Shown one piece after another: positions 51,701 to 59,900 of a stretch of DNA of 64,000 nucleotides (the stretch's first letter is position 1; the number at the start of each line of letters is the position of its first letter). Source of the stretch: Cryoendolithus antarcticus (taxonomy: Eukaryota > Ascomycota > Dothideomycetes > Cladosporiales > Cladosporiaceae); the NCBI GenBank assembly GCA_002077065.1, contig NAJO01000012.1, forward strand, positions 62,001 through 126,000, given 5' to 3'. Position numbers and translations under genes: made by a program. The notes under the pieces are model-generated. The model was not told where the DNA came from, made no database searches, and saw only the letters and a list, made by a program, of their open reading frames with translations.

Positions 51701-54673
51701 ATGTCGCCTTCCGATATCCTGGAAGTCGCAACAGACTTGCTTGATGCTGGCGCCCATGCGCAGGGCAAGATGATCATGCGCAGGCTCGTTTTGATCATCA
51801 ACTACAGCAACTTAGCGGTTTTCAAGGACCCTGACACGCGCACCAGGCTCATTGCCAATACGTATCGCTGGCTCGAGCCGTATTGGGGCACAAGGGAGAT
51901 AGTTACTGACCAGTGGCGCAATCAGGTCAGACTTTGCTGCTCCGTTGTTGCTGCACAGATTGCCGAGCTTGACAACGACGGCTGCCAGTACGTGCCAAAG
52001 CTCGTAGACTCTTACACGACATTACAAGCTGCGGGTCGCAGATCCCCATCCCGCACATTCACCCTGCTTTTTCCGACGACATTCCCCTTCCCGGAGCGTC
52101 GCACGTCCACAAAGCTAGACGTCGATGAAGCAATGCTGGAACTGTCTGCCCTTCTCGCCACGGCTCTTACCACGCAACAACGCCTCTACCTTGATAGCAG
52201 CACCGTCGATGTCCCAGGCGTGCTTCTGCAAGCCCTGAAAGTTGGCCAAAGCATCCTGAGCTGTGAAGCTTTCCCCAAGAGCTGGGTGAGCTTGCACGTA
52301 AGCCACCACCGCTACGGCATGATGGCTCTGCAGCGCATTCAGGAATTGCTCATCGAGTCCTTGCCGGATATCTACGCCACTGATGCGAACGAGGCCTTCG
52401 ACTTCGATACAGTGATCTGGCGCCAATTCTTCGACACGCTATTCGTCGCCGTCTCGAGCCCGGCTCTTGCAATGGAGACTTTCCCCGAGCAGAAACGTAG
52501 AGCCATCTGGAAGATTGCAGGTGACGTCCGCGAGACTGGCGCTGTGCTGCTCAAGCAAAGCTGGGAAGCTATCGGCTGGGAGACGCCCGAAGAGAGCAAG
52601 AAGCTGCATGGCTTCCAGCGCATGGGTGGGTATCAGGTGCAGTTCATGCCTGAGCTTGTCGCACCTGTGGTCGAGCTGTGCTTGAGCATGCATGCGACGC
52701 TTAGGCAGAATGCGACGGAGGTGCTGAGAAGTATGATCGTGAGTGCCTGGGAGCTGGACCAGGATCTGGGCGTCGTGCAGAGGGCTGTGATCGAGTGTCT
52801 AGACAGGCTGTGCCGGCGCAAAGACATCAGCGAGGCTGTGTTGCAGAAAAGCTTTGTTGCAGAGCTGCTCGCTCAGTTCAAGCCTTTGCAGAACTCGTTG
52901 GAGGATGAGCTCTACCAAGCTGTCGTGGAGATGTTCCGCAAGGTCGACGAGTTGCTCTCGATGCTCGGGACCGTGCATTCCGGCACAGCGATCAGCGAAG
53001 CGACGCAGATCGTCGACACACTACGACTCATGGAGTTTCTACGCGATGTACAGAGCGACGCGGCGTACATTAGGTATGTTCACCAACTTGCAGACATGCA
53101 GAGCAAGGCTGGAAACCACACCGAAGCCGGTCTGGCGCTCCAGCTACACGCCGAGAAGTATGCCTGGGATGCGAGTATGCCGCTGGACCCCATGGAGGAG
53201 CCGGGATTCCCTGCACAGAAGTCTTTCGATCGGCGCGAGGCACTCTGCTTCCAGATGATCCAGCACTATGAACGTGGCGCGGCGTATCAGAAGGTTCTTA
53301 CGGTGTACAAAGAGCTTGCTCATCAATATGAGACGAACACATTCGACTTCGCGAAGCTGGCGCGTACGCAGCGCGCTATGGCTGCAATGCATGAGCGTAT
53401 TGCGAAGGGCGACAGGGTGTTCGCGCGGTACTTCAGAGTTCTACACAGAGGGCACGGGTGGCCTACCAATGTCCGGGACAAAGAGTTCATCTTCGAAGGG
53501 CATGCATCGGACAAGCTAGCAGTGTTCGAAGACAAGATCCGCCAGCTGCACCCTGGTGCGTCGATTCTGCGCAACAACGCGGAGGCGGATTTGGTCGAAG
53601 GACAGTACTTGCAGGTCTTTCCCGTCAGCGTCCATCGGGATCTGAGCCACATGGTCTATCAGCGCACGAAGGTTGCGCAGACGGTCCGAGACTACTACCT
53701 ACTTTCATCACCGCAGCGCTTCTCAACGACGACCCGGCAGCCTGTCCGCGAGCTGGCTATCACCGAGCAGCCAGTCGAGAAGACCCTCTATACCACTGTC
53801 GCTGCCTTTCCCACGATCCTTCGTCGCGCTGAAATCGTGGCTACAGAGAAGGTCGCCCTGACTGCCATCGAAGCAGCAGTGGAACGCACTACACGCAAGA
53901 CTGCTGAGCTGGTCGGTCTGGAAAAGCGAGTCTCGTCGGGTGACGAAGGTGCGATGCAAGGACTGTCAGAGGCTATACTGCTGTCCGTGGACCCGGAGTC
54001 TAGTAGCTCTGTGGCGCGGTATCGCGGATTGATCCCTGCAGCCGGTAGCAAAGACGCCAGGTCCGATGAGTTTGATCCTTCTGCGCCAGAAGCTATCGAA
54101 GACGGGCCCGTGGAGCTGGATAACATGCAGTCTGCTCTGCAAGTTGCACTGCTGGATCATGCGCTTGTGATCAAGCGTTGCTTGGGGCTGTACAATCGCA
54201 ATGCGCACCTGGCCACGCGAGCGGAGCTAGTGCCGCGCTTCGAAGCGGTGTTCGAGCACGAGCTCTCTGTGCTCTTCCCTGGCCATAGCGGCGTAATGGA
54301 TCTCGCTGCTCTGCGAGACAGCCAAGAACCCGTAACCGAGCCCCCGGACTCCCGTCAAGCGACCGCCGGCGGGGAAGTCAGCGAGCCCAATGGCGTTGAC
54401 GAGCCGAGCAGAGGCCCTGAGTCTAGTCTCGGACGAGGTAGGCGGCGATCACTGTCTTTCTTGAAGCGTGGCTCGATCGCGTCGCTGAGAGGGCAGAAGA
54501 ACGCGCAGACTAATGGTGTCAACACTGGAAGCGAAGAGGTCACTACGCCCAGAGCTAGGAGCTCGAGTCGGGGGCCTTTTGGCTTTTTTGAACGGCGGCC
54601 GAGTAGTAGTGCCGGTGGTGGGGCAGATGGGGTTGGGAGGAAGAGGTTGAGCTTTTTGGGTAATGGAACGTAG
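48776..54673 (+). CDS. DOCK-family guanine nucleotide exchange factor (Dck1-like)
   Basis: Intronless, 1965 aa. An SH3 domain sits at about 10-90 (AICTYPFNA, GDWYRGYLV, SGIFPRNCVEV). A Ser/Lys-rich linker follows. The DHR-1 (C2-like) domain is at about 590-740 (RSDIYLTLTEPMIP, FTSSNHEGHTAWRTT, HSVALYVYDEYSS). A long helical ARM-like middle comes next. The DHR-2 catalytic domain spans about 1400-1810 (YERGAAYQKVLTVYKELAHQYE, KLARTQRAMAAMHERI, HGWPTNVRDKEFIFEG, YLQVFPVSVH). The tail is Ser/Arg-rich and disordered. DHR-2 exchanges nucleotide on Rho/Rac-type GTPases, and the fungal Dck1-Lmo1 pair acts on Rho5/Rac in polarity, autophagy and stress. The size and order match Dock180-type proteins. 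Met48776 begins the SH3 block directly. Confidence 0.9.
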   Translation: MPWRPLPSVAFAICTYPFNATQPQDLPLQVGDHTYIIEQGGKSGDWYRGYLVASPSLLAGLNKPGGQQLEHRVFSGIFPRNCVEVREFLGKEAVSSDGAPKTPPTPQTPGVNGEDETEIRERRKSQKLQARRLSRALSRKRSHRSVGDKPKLQTPDLTQDPVPRSPGVAKPAAPVPLLRVGDETGQSAEEPLVDEIASCLREWHDARLHELLLARKYNCLGEVQDLIRRLDVNRKQLMHDVMTSKELSKLREDAVWDLVAGNKLLSDEVIVRSPNDKGRILTAEDSVIEMTKQQANMSILDRPPKPPLDIHMLYHVFVDVKTFVCEQSYTQASLQVSVYSKVAGEKPRPLTENFTISTPLSEAETKSPEEQAKTLFVGLNAIDLSIGNEAGSVYLVFKLLREEPVRTRATQESSGHQHQASTSSNVQPRNSLRTRRSMFGSQRRSNDARPNTANEAERPETGMSSGTVSDQSSVKDGKTVKRTIGVGVVDISDLTRKQSETRSKVTMWGPAHSFDTRGDGGEDWQEIVRELGRSVTHGYTKLELVKRFDVSTTVFASADLDTLVRTTPTLLYNIHPTHKLGFSGAPDQPRSDIYLTLTEPMIPRHAHLQHSKFGSVPLNQRCNTALANLQLTLEVRKADGERVEECIFTSSNHEGHTAWRTTAVERGESWNQTIRLAIPAEDVPGSHIVMSIADSPNFPFALAWIPLWENEAFVRDGDHSVALYVYDEYSSSMIGGKGAYLALPPWHNKGDFTQVSAASVLLRTYLCSTEYSQDPSLLGLLRWRNFHGAQLVELLERFQYIPEVEIVKLLPDVFQSLFEIMDEYANSEAYEDLLLYNFVVIFGIAKDRRFDLGNVIEQYATTRHDWPYASQCLLRAFHRLITNPLDPEGSRKLRAALKVGDQLLRLIIETRKETTDANGTDTNGHSERHPTFSEDLGKLFVALMALMRNPMPVLLGTQTLVIQHFHSWLPELESLMSPSDILEVATDLLDAGAHAQGKMIMRRLVLIINYSNLAVFKDPDTRTRLIANTYRWLEPYWGTREIVTDQWRNQVRLCCSVVAAQIAELDNDGCQYVPKLVDSYTTLQAAGRRSPSRTFTLLFPTTFPFPERRTSTKLDVDEAMLELSALLATALTTQQRLYLDSSTVDVPGVLLQALKVGQSILSCEAFPKSWVSLHVSHHRYGMMALQRIQELLIESLPDIYATDANEAFDFDTVIWRQFFDTLFVAVSSPALAMETFPEQKRRAIWKIAGDVRETGAVLLKQSWEAIGWETPEESKKLHGFQRMGGYQVQFMPELVAPVVELCLSMHATLRQNATEVLRSMIVSAWELDQDLGVVQRAVIECLDRLCRRKDISEAVLQKSFVAELLAQFKPLQNSLEDELYQAVVEMFRKVDELLSMLGTVHSGTAISEATQIVDTLRLMEFLRDVQSDAAYIRYVHQLADMQSKAGNHTEAGLALQLHAEKYAWDASMPLDPMEEPGFPAQKSFDRREALCFQMIQHYERGAAYQKVLTVYKELAHQYETNTFDFAKLARTQRAMAAMHERIAKGDRVFARYFRVLHRGHGWPTNVRDKEFIFEGHASDKLAVFEDKIRQLHPGASILRNNAEADLVEGQYLQVFPVSVHRDLSHMVYQRTKVAQTVRDYYLLSSPQRFSTTTRQPVRELAITEQPVEKTLYTTVAAFPTILRRAEIVATEKVALTAIEAAVERTTRKTAELVGLEKRVSSGDEGAMQGLSEAILLSVDPESSSSVARYRGLIPAAGSKDARSDEFDPSAPEAIEDGPVELDNMQSALQVALLDHALVIKRCLGLYNRNAHLATRAELVPRFEAVFEHELSVLFPGHSGVMDLAALRDSQEPVTEPPDSRQATAGGEVSEPNGVDEPSRGPESSLGRGRRRSLSFLKRGSIASLRGQKNAQTNGVNTGSEEVTTPRARSSSRGPFGFFERRPSSSAGGGADGVGRKRLSFLGNGT

Positions 54674-54897
54674 GGAGTCAGACGACTCGAGTTTGTTGGG
54701 TGATCATTAAGAAGTGCACTTGTACTATGGGAGGTTGCTTTGATACCCTGTGAGCGCAACCTTTGATAGACATACTTAAGGTGTAGTGATAGGTCGTGTA
54801 TGACATACTCATTGTTGCAGTTCCCCAGCCCTGTCCTACCTTCATCACTGTCGTCTTGTCGCATTCGCCTCATAACTCTCGCGTCATCACGCTTGCC

Positions 54898-56091
54898 TCA
54901 TGCCTCGCTCTCCGGACCAGCTCCGCCAGCCGCCGGCAGATCTATTTCCAGCACCCACGGCGCGTTCACCGGATCGAGATCTTTGTTCATCACAGCAGCG
55001 TTAATCATAACAGTTTCCTTCCCCCTATGCAACGCATTGCCCTCCCTCAAATTCACAAAGCACGCATGCTCCGTGTCGCCACATTCCTGCGCCAAGCCAA
55101 TGGGCTCGACCTGCCGCTGCGACCATGCCTCAGTCTGCTCACTCCATTCTTGAATCGTCACTCTTCTGCTCGTCACCTCGTCCGCGTCAAGTGGCCAAGT
55201 AACGCGCTTAACGCCGTAGCCTTCGTGGATGTGTCCGAAACAGTGAATGAGCGGACGAGCACGCATACACGCTCGAAGGAGATGCGGGCAACCGACTGAG
55301 GTCCGGAGAGCTGGTTCTCCAGGCATGTCTTGCATTGTGTCGTCGATCTTGACGATGTCTAGAATGTGCATGGGCGGGCCGTGAGTGACCATGATGTCGA
55401 CTTGTTGCTCGGAGCGTAAGGGGACTGGGCGTCGGGAGATGTTGGTGGCATCAGACAGCGTATCAGCGTAGCTATTGAATCGGTCCTAGTTCGCGGAATA
55501 GGCGAAGGCCCAGTCTTCGAAGCGAGGCGTAAAGGGCGATGCGTATATATTCAGCAGTGCACCGTTGCGCAGCGTGACAGTTTGCATTCCCTCCTCGAGG
55601 AAAGTGATGCCATCGCATTGCGCCCTTTCGTTCCGCGAGGTCCAGAGTCGCTGAGCATCGAGATAGCGAGCATTCGCCTGCGCGACGCTCATTTCCGGCT
55701 GGCGGTTCTGTAGATCACTTGGGAGGTGTGAGATCACCCATTCGCGGTCCAAGGAGAGGTCGTGGTTACCAGGAATTACTAACTTGATCGGCGCTGGGAT
55801 GTGGGCCAGCATATCGAGAGCCTCATGGTATCCCCTCGTATCGCCTTCATTGGTGAGATCCCCACAGTGAATCAAAAGATCGATTGATGGAGGAAGTGGA
55901 AGGGCGAATGCGGTGGTCCCGATGGCTCCCAGGTTATCATTCGTAAAGGATGCGCAGTGGGTGTCGGAAATTATCATGATACGCGTGTGGACTGTTCCAT
56001 CGCTGTTGCTCCTTACTACGGGGGGCCTGGCGGCAGCTCTGTGGAAGCCACCAGCATCGAGAGTGCCTAACATGCTCATTTTGGGTCTCAC
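54898..56091 (-). pseudogene. Calcineurin-like metallophosphoesterase gene with an in-frame TAG
   Basis: Two ORFs share one frame: 56091..55486 (201 aa) and the continuation to 54898. A single TAG at 55486-55488 separates them; sequence on both sides is family-like. The first half has metal-binding IMIISDTHC, HCGDLTNEG and VIPGNHDLSLDREW, then IYASPFTPRFEDWAFAY. The stop follows, then DRFNSYADTL, VDIMVTHGPPMHILD and the final CFGHIHEGYGV. All usual metallophosphoesterase blocks (D-H, GD, GNHD, HGP, GHxH) exist but on opposite sides of the stop. An intron ending at this TAG would delete the conserved SPFTP...WAF block, so a nonsense mutation (or sequence error) is likelier. If truly stopped, the product lacks two metal ligands and should be inactive. 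Homologues hydrolyse phosphomonoesters or diesters; the substrate is unknown. Confidence 0.8.
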
Positions 56092-56601
56092 AGCCTGCTT
56101 TGCTCGAGAGTAGTCATGATGCTAAAGTAGCATGTCGTCAGAAGCGCTTGAAAATAGGATTCAGTAGGACAGGTTGGCAGTCTCGGTCGTCTTGTTGACA
56201 CACAACTTGACCAGGGCGATGGCCGTCCAGTGTGTCTACCTACCTTGGTCGCGACTTCTTCTGAGATTTTGCAGAACTCTCAATAGGTAGAGAGTCTTTC
56301 GTGAGGAACAATCAGCTGCATCGTAGCAAAGAATGGGGCAGCAAAGCACGTTGAGAGAATGTTGCGAGATGCGCATCACCAAGCAGATGCTTCTCACCTA
56401 TTCAGCAGGCGCCGGACTACACCCCCGATGAGACTGATCACAGCATAAGGATTCTCAAACCTTTGTAAGGTGAATGGAGGTATATTCTGAAGACGTGTGC
56501 ATCGCTGGCCTTCGCATGGACATACAAGGCGTCGTAGAGCCACAATGACAGCAGTCAGAAGCGAAGTGAGTGGTCTGAGGCTTGTAAATTCATATCAATG
56601 T
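56092..56601. other. Intergenic region, phosphoesterase to acyltransferase
   Basis: This 510-bp region holds the promoter of the minus-strand phosphoesterase gene and the 3' end of the acyltransferase gene. Nothing else is seen. Confidence 0.35.
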
Positions 56602-58053
56602 CTATATGCCAAGCCGCTGCACCACCCAGCGTCCAATGCGTATGCTCGGGTCGTCCAACAGTGATGTACAAACATGTGCCAACAGAATATTGACAGGAGT
56701 AATCACAGCCTGTGCTACCAGGAATCTCGTAGTCAATCCGTGCACACCCCAATCTGGCACCGTCAAGCGTCCATCCCACCAAGTGTGCAAATCCGTTTGA
56801 TTGATGGTGCCCACGAGTCTGTACATGCGGTCGCTGAATGTCCATAACAGTGGCATGTGAATGAGATACAGCAAGAAGCTGATCTTGCCCAGGTACTGCA
56901 GCGATGCTGATGCGAAGAACCGCTGCAGCGGCTGTATGCGGAGGACGCCATACACTAGCAGCAGAGCGCCCCAGGTATGCCACCAGCGCCAGTACTCGCC
57001 ATTGTAGTAGTATGAAGGTATCATCGAGGTCAGGTAGCCGAAGCCCGGCGTGTCAAGGGAGACTTGAACCTCTTTCACGCCACCTGGCCCTGACAAGAGG
57101 TACCAGCCCGCGAAGAACGAGGCGTAGTGTAGGAGTCGTTGCGAGGGCGTAGGATTTACCATCGGTGTATCACGATACGTCTGGTCGGCCATCGCAAGCA
57201 CAATCCCAGCCATGAAGCAGGCCAGAAACCATTGATGAAAGAGCAGCAAGGCCACGCCAGTGGCACAGAAGGTTGCCATCCGATACCGAGATGGTATTTG
57301 GGTCGAGATAGCCAGAGCGGCAAACAGCACCCATGAACCGAGTAGCTCTATCGGCATTGTGTATGATGGCGGGTTATATACGAACCAGCGGCCAGAGACA
57401 CCATGATAGACGAAAGGGTTCACCAGCCAGATGCAGTCCCCGACCCATCGTTTCAGCTCCAGCCACAGGCTTGCTTCTGCGGGAGGCCACACGATTGTTG
57501 GCTTGATGAATGCAGGCAGGTGTAGTGTCAACAGAACAACGATGCTCACGCCGATCGGCGGCATGTACAATCGGAACGGGCGTCTGATCGCAGCTGAGAC
57601 CAGACTCCGATACGTCTTCTGGTAGTCGCCATTTCGGATCGATCGCAAAGGCGAGACGGACAAAACATAGCCAGAGAGTACGAAGAAGATGGCCACCGCA
57701 GGATTCCCGCCTGTGAAGAAGACCCGAACGAATGGTAGCTGGCCGAAGTACTTGATGCCCTTTGGCTGGCCATAGCCGTACAGCAGGTCATCGAATGCGC
57801 CATAGAACCAGGAAACGTGGTGGTAGAAATACACGAGAAACGCCGCTAATCCTCGTAAGCCTGTGAGGAACTCGGTAGACGATGCTGATGCAGATCTCGC
57901 GGGTACTGCTGGTCCAGAGACGGCATTGGACTCTGTAGAAATGCTGGACTCGTGCAGTGGCAGCAGTGTCGTTTGGTCGCTAGACTTTTTAATGCCATCG
58001 TGATGGTCTTGGTCCATGCTGTTCAGAAGATGCTCAGTCGCGACGCATCGCAC
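56602..58053 (-). CDS. Acyltransferase-3 family integral membrane protein
   Basis: Intronless, 483 aa. After a hydrophilic N-terminus (about 60 residues) the acyltransferase-3 fold starts with TEFLTGLRGLAAFLVYFYHHVSWF, which carries the family R-G-AA and His of the active site. About ten hydrophobic membrane segments follow. They include FFVLSGYVLSVSP, the family FFxxSG motif, then SAAIRRPFRLYMPP, YTMPIELLGSWVLFAALA, FHQWFLACFMAGIVLAM and LGKISFLLYLIHMPLLW, which has the C-terminal YLIH motif. The family transfers acyl groups to sugars or other acceptors at membranes; in fungi the substrates are mostly unknown. Met13 (58017) is an alternative start. Confidence 0.88.
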   Translation of the reverse strand: MRCVATEHLLNSMDQDHHDGIKKSSDQTTLLPLHESSISTESNAVSGPAVPARSASASSTEFLTGLRGLAAFLVYFYHHVSWFYGAFDDLLYGYGQPKGIKYFGQLPFVRVFFTGGNPAVAIFFVLSGYVLSVSPLRSIRNGDYQKTYRSLVSAAIRRPFRLYMPPIGVSIVVLLTLHLPAFIKPTIVWPPAEASLWLELKRWVGDCIWLVNPFVYHGVSGRWFVYNPPSYTMPIELLGSWVLFAALAISTQIPSRYRMATFCATGVALLLFHQWFLACFMAGIVLAMADQTYRDTPMVNPTPSQRLLHYASFFAGWYLLSGPGGVKEVQVSLDTPGFGYLTSMIPSYYYNGEYWRWWHTWGALLLVYGVLRIQPLQRFFASASLQYLGKISFLLYLIHMPLLWTFSDRMYRLVGTINQTDLHTWWDGRLTVPDWGVHGLTTRFLVAQAVITPVNILLAHVCTSLLDDPSIRIGRWVVQRLGI

Positions 58054-58166
58054 TAAGCCAGCGTTGTGCCAGGGCTAGTCCTCGCACAATGGTGTGCCTT
58101 CGATGTCAAGTTGAGAAATCTAGGGGCATGTGCAAACGCCGAGGCACGCCGAGTTAGAGTTGAGCC

Positions 58167-58817
58167 TCATGACGCGAAGACGGCGCGGTATGCTCGGATC
58201 AAGCCGGGCGACTTGGCAGGTATAATCCCCGAAGATATTGCGTTCGCGTACAGACCGTGGATAGCTTCCTCTTTCCATTGGTGCACTTCCACCAGATGCT
58301 GTTTCAGTATGCGTACTTTGTCTGCATCGTAGCCTATGAGCTCTATCTCGGTAGTGCATGATTCGTACGGGCACTGTCGCTGTTGTCCAAGTATCATCTT
58401 GTGAGCGCTTTTCACGTGCGATCGCTTGGTCGTAGGCGCTATCCACTCGTCTTTGTCCCATTTGACGCAAGAAGGGAAGGGACAAGACTTCTTGATGCGT
58501 TTTGGGTCACCCTTACCGGTCGTGTCTTGAGCCTTCCTCTTCATTGGAGGCAAAGGCGGTAAAGGCAACGGCGAAAATACCGCCTTTGTCTCCAAAGGCA
58601 ACTGCGGTAGAGCCACCCTGTCCATTCCAGGCAAAGGCGCTAAAGCCACCCTCTTCATTCCAGGCAAGGTCGGTGGAGCTCGCTGTATCTTCCCCTCCAA
58701 GATCTGCTTCATCTCAGCCAGCAACCCCTGTGTTGTGGGAGGGATAGGTGTTGTAAGACCATATTCAGGCCATGGTTCATCAGGATTCAGCAGATCGTTT
58801 TCTGAACCGAGCCCGTC
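58167..58817 (-). CDS. C2H2-like zinc-finger ORF, probably the 3' part of the upstream unknown gene
   Basis: The frame is open from just after a TAG (58818-58820) to 58167, about 216 codons, but its first in-frame ATG is only at 58712. The N-terminal part (GLGSENDLLNPDEPWPEYGLTTP) has no start codon. A Pro/Leu/Lys-rich tandem repeat follows (LPGMKRVALAP, LPGMDRVALPQ). Then come a nuclear-type basic stretch (KRKAQ, KRIKK) and two C-x4-C...H-x4-H zinc-finger-like units: CPFPSC with HVKSAH, and CPYESC with HLVEVH. Zinc-finger spacing is unusual but repeated. It shares its frame with the 273-aa ORF upstream, so it may be the C-terminal half of one protein. Function is unknown; nucleic-acid binding is inferred. 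Confidence 0.55.
   Translation of the reverse strand, partial: DGLGSENDLLNPDEPWPEYGLTTPIPPTTQGLLAEMKQILEGKIQRAPPTLPGMKRVALAPLPGMDRVALPQLPLETKAVFSPLPLPPLPPMKRKAQDTTGKGDPKRIKKSCPFPSCVKWDKDEWIAPTTKRSHVKSAHKMILGQQRQCPYESCTTEIELIGYDADKVRILKQHLVEVHQWKEEAIHGLYANAISSGIIPAKSPGLIRAYRAVFAS
58551..58680 (-). repeat. Imperfect tandem repeat, about 36-42 nt units
   Basis: Units around CATTCCAGGCAAAGGCG and AAAGCCACCCT recur in head-to-tail order. They encode degenerate LPGMKRVAL-type units in the zinc-finger ORF. Unit boundaries are approximate. Confidence 0.65.
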
Positions 58818-59639
58818 CTAAAAGGCTCGGTAGACCACGTCTTCATGGAATCCTATGACAGAGGAGAGCTGCCTGCTCATTCTCTTGAACGCATCACTCT
58901 TACAACGAAGTTTGACAGTCGTCGCAATGCACATAGGACTTTTCCCCAGGTGTCCAAGATGCTCGTCGATATGAGTATGAGGCACTCCTTGCAGGTGATT
59001 AGTGCCTAGCATCCGGTCTGCTTCGAGAAGGCCCTGCCAGTTCTCAGCCCAGCACGCAGAGAAGCTCATGACACCTTTGATAGTGATGTCAAAGTGGCGG
59101 CTCGCTATGTCGATCTCGATTGCGGTCGCCATGACCAGCTTGCTTGCTTCTTGCTTCGTAAAGCTGTCACAATTTGTTCCGTTAGGGAACTCATCACAGA
59201 TACCACTCCGCCGACATTCCTTGCGAAGATCGATTATCAAGACCTTCTGCTTCGGCAACCTCTCCATACAAGCTACAATCTCCTCGGTGTAGCAGCTATG
59301 CGGTACCAGACACGGCACACCGTCTAGTAGACGGCACATGCCTAACACGAGTAGTACCTCCTGTCCCCTAAGACGCTCAAATTGCGAGCGCCAGGCATGG
59401 TAGAAACCGGTAGACCTGGGAATGAGGTTCTCGAGGACTTCCAGACCAAGAGACTGCGACGCGAGATGTACTTCAACGAGCTGTTGTGCCGCATTCACAT
59501 AGTGGCGGTCGAATGGGGTCACCTCATCCCAGGATCGTGAACTCTCATCGGTCTCGACCGAAGCCTGGACTGACATGATGTGGAGAAAGTGTCGCAACCT
59601 CGTAGAGAACTTGAAGGAGAAGAGACGACGCAGATGCAC
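58818..59639 (-). CDS. Unknown protein, in frame with the zinc-finger ORF
   Basis: 273 aa from Met 59639 (or 252 aa from Met22, MSVQASVETDES, at 59576, which looks the more natural start). Segments LEVLENLIPRSTGFYHAW, VLLVLGMCRLLDGVPCLVP and KQKVLIIDLRKECRRSGICDEF suggest an alpha-beta globular fold. It is rich in Cys and His, but I recognise no family. The ORF ends in TAG at 58818-58820 directly before an open frame encoding zinc fingers. Three explanations are possible: a complete gene followed by another, a nonsense break in one gene, or an intron ending at TTTTAG. A 42-nt phase-0 candidate intron (GTCATA...TTTTAG) exists, but it is short and its donor is weak. Confidence 0.5.
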   Translation of the reverse strand: MHLRRLFSFKFSTRLRHFLHIMSVQASVETDESSRSWDEVTPFDRHYVNAAQQLVEVHLASQSLGLEVLENLIPRSTGFYHAWRSQFERLRGQEVLLVLGMCRLLDGVPCLVPHSCYTEEIVACMERLPKQKVLIIDLRKECRRSGICDEFPNGTNCDSFTKQEASKLVMATAIEIDIASRHFDITIKGVMSFSACWAENWQGLLEADRMLGTNHLQGVPHTHIDEHLGHLGKSPMCIATTVKLRCKSDAFKRMSRQLSSVIGFHEDVVYRAF

Positions 59640-59900
59640 AACCTACGTGACCGTAAGAGCGTAGAGACGACCTAGATTCGACCTACAGACTACTCAGCTA
59701 CTCGAACAGACCCATAGTGGGTCTGCACTACGAACAGCACCCATGCTCTGTACGCGCTCCAGACGTGACAATGGAAGTTGCATTGCAAAGCTCATCCCGA
59801 GCTTGGATTTGTCCGAAAGCTTAATCGCAATCGCCACTTCTAATGTGCAGTGAGATGAACATCCCAATGCCTGAAATCTTAAGGACACTGAGCGATACCG
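59640..59900. promoter_or_regulatory. Divergent promoter region
   Basis: A 261-bp head-to-head spacer between the unknown minus-strand gene and the histidine-phosphatase gene. No specific site is recognised. Confidence 0.35.
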
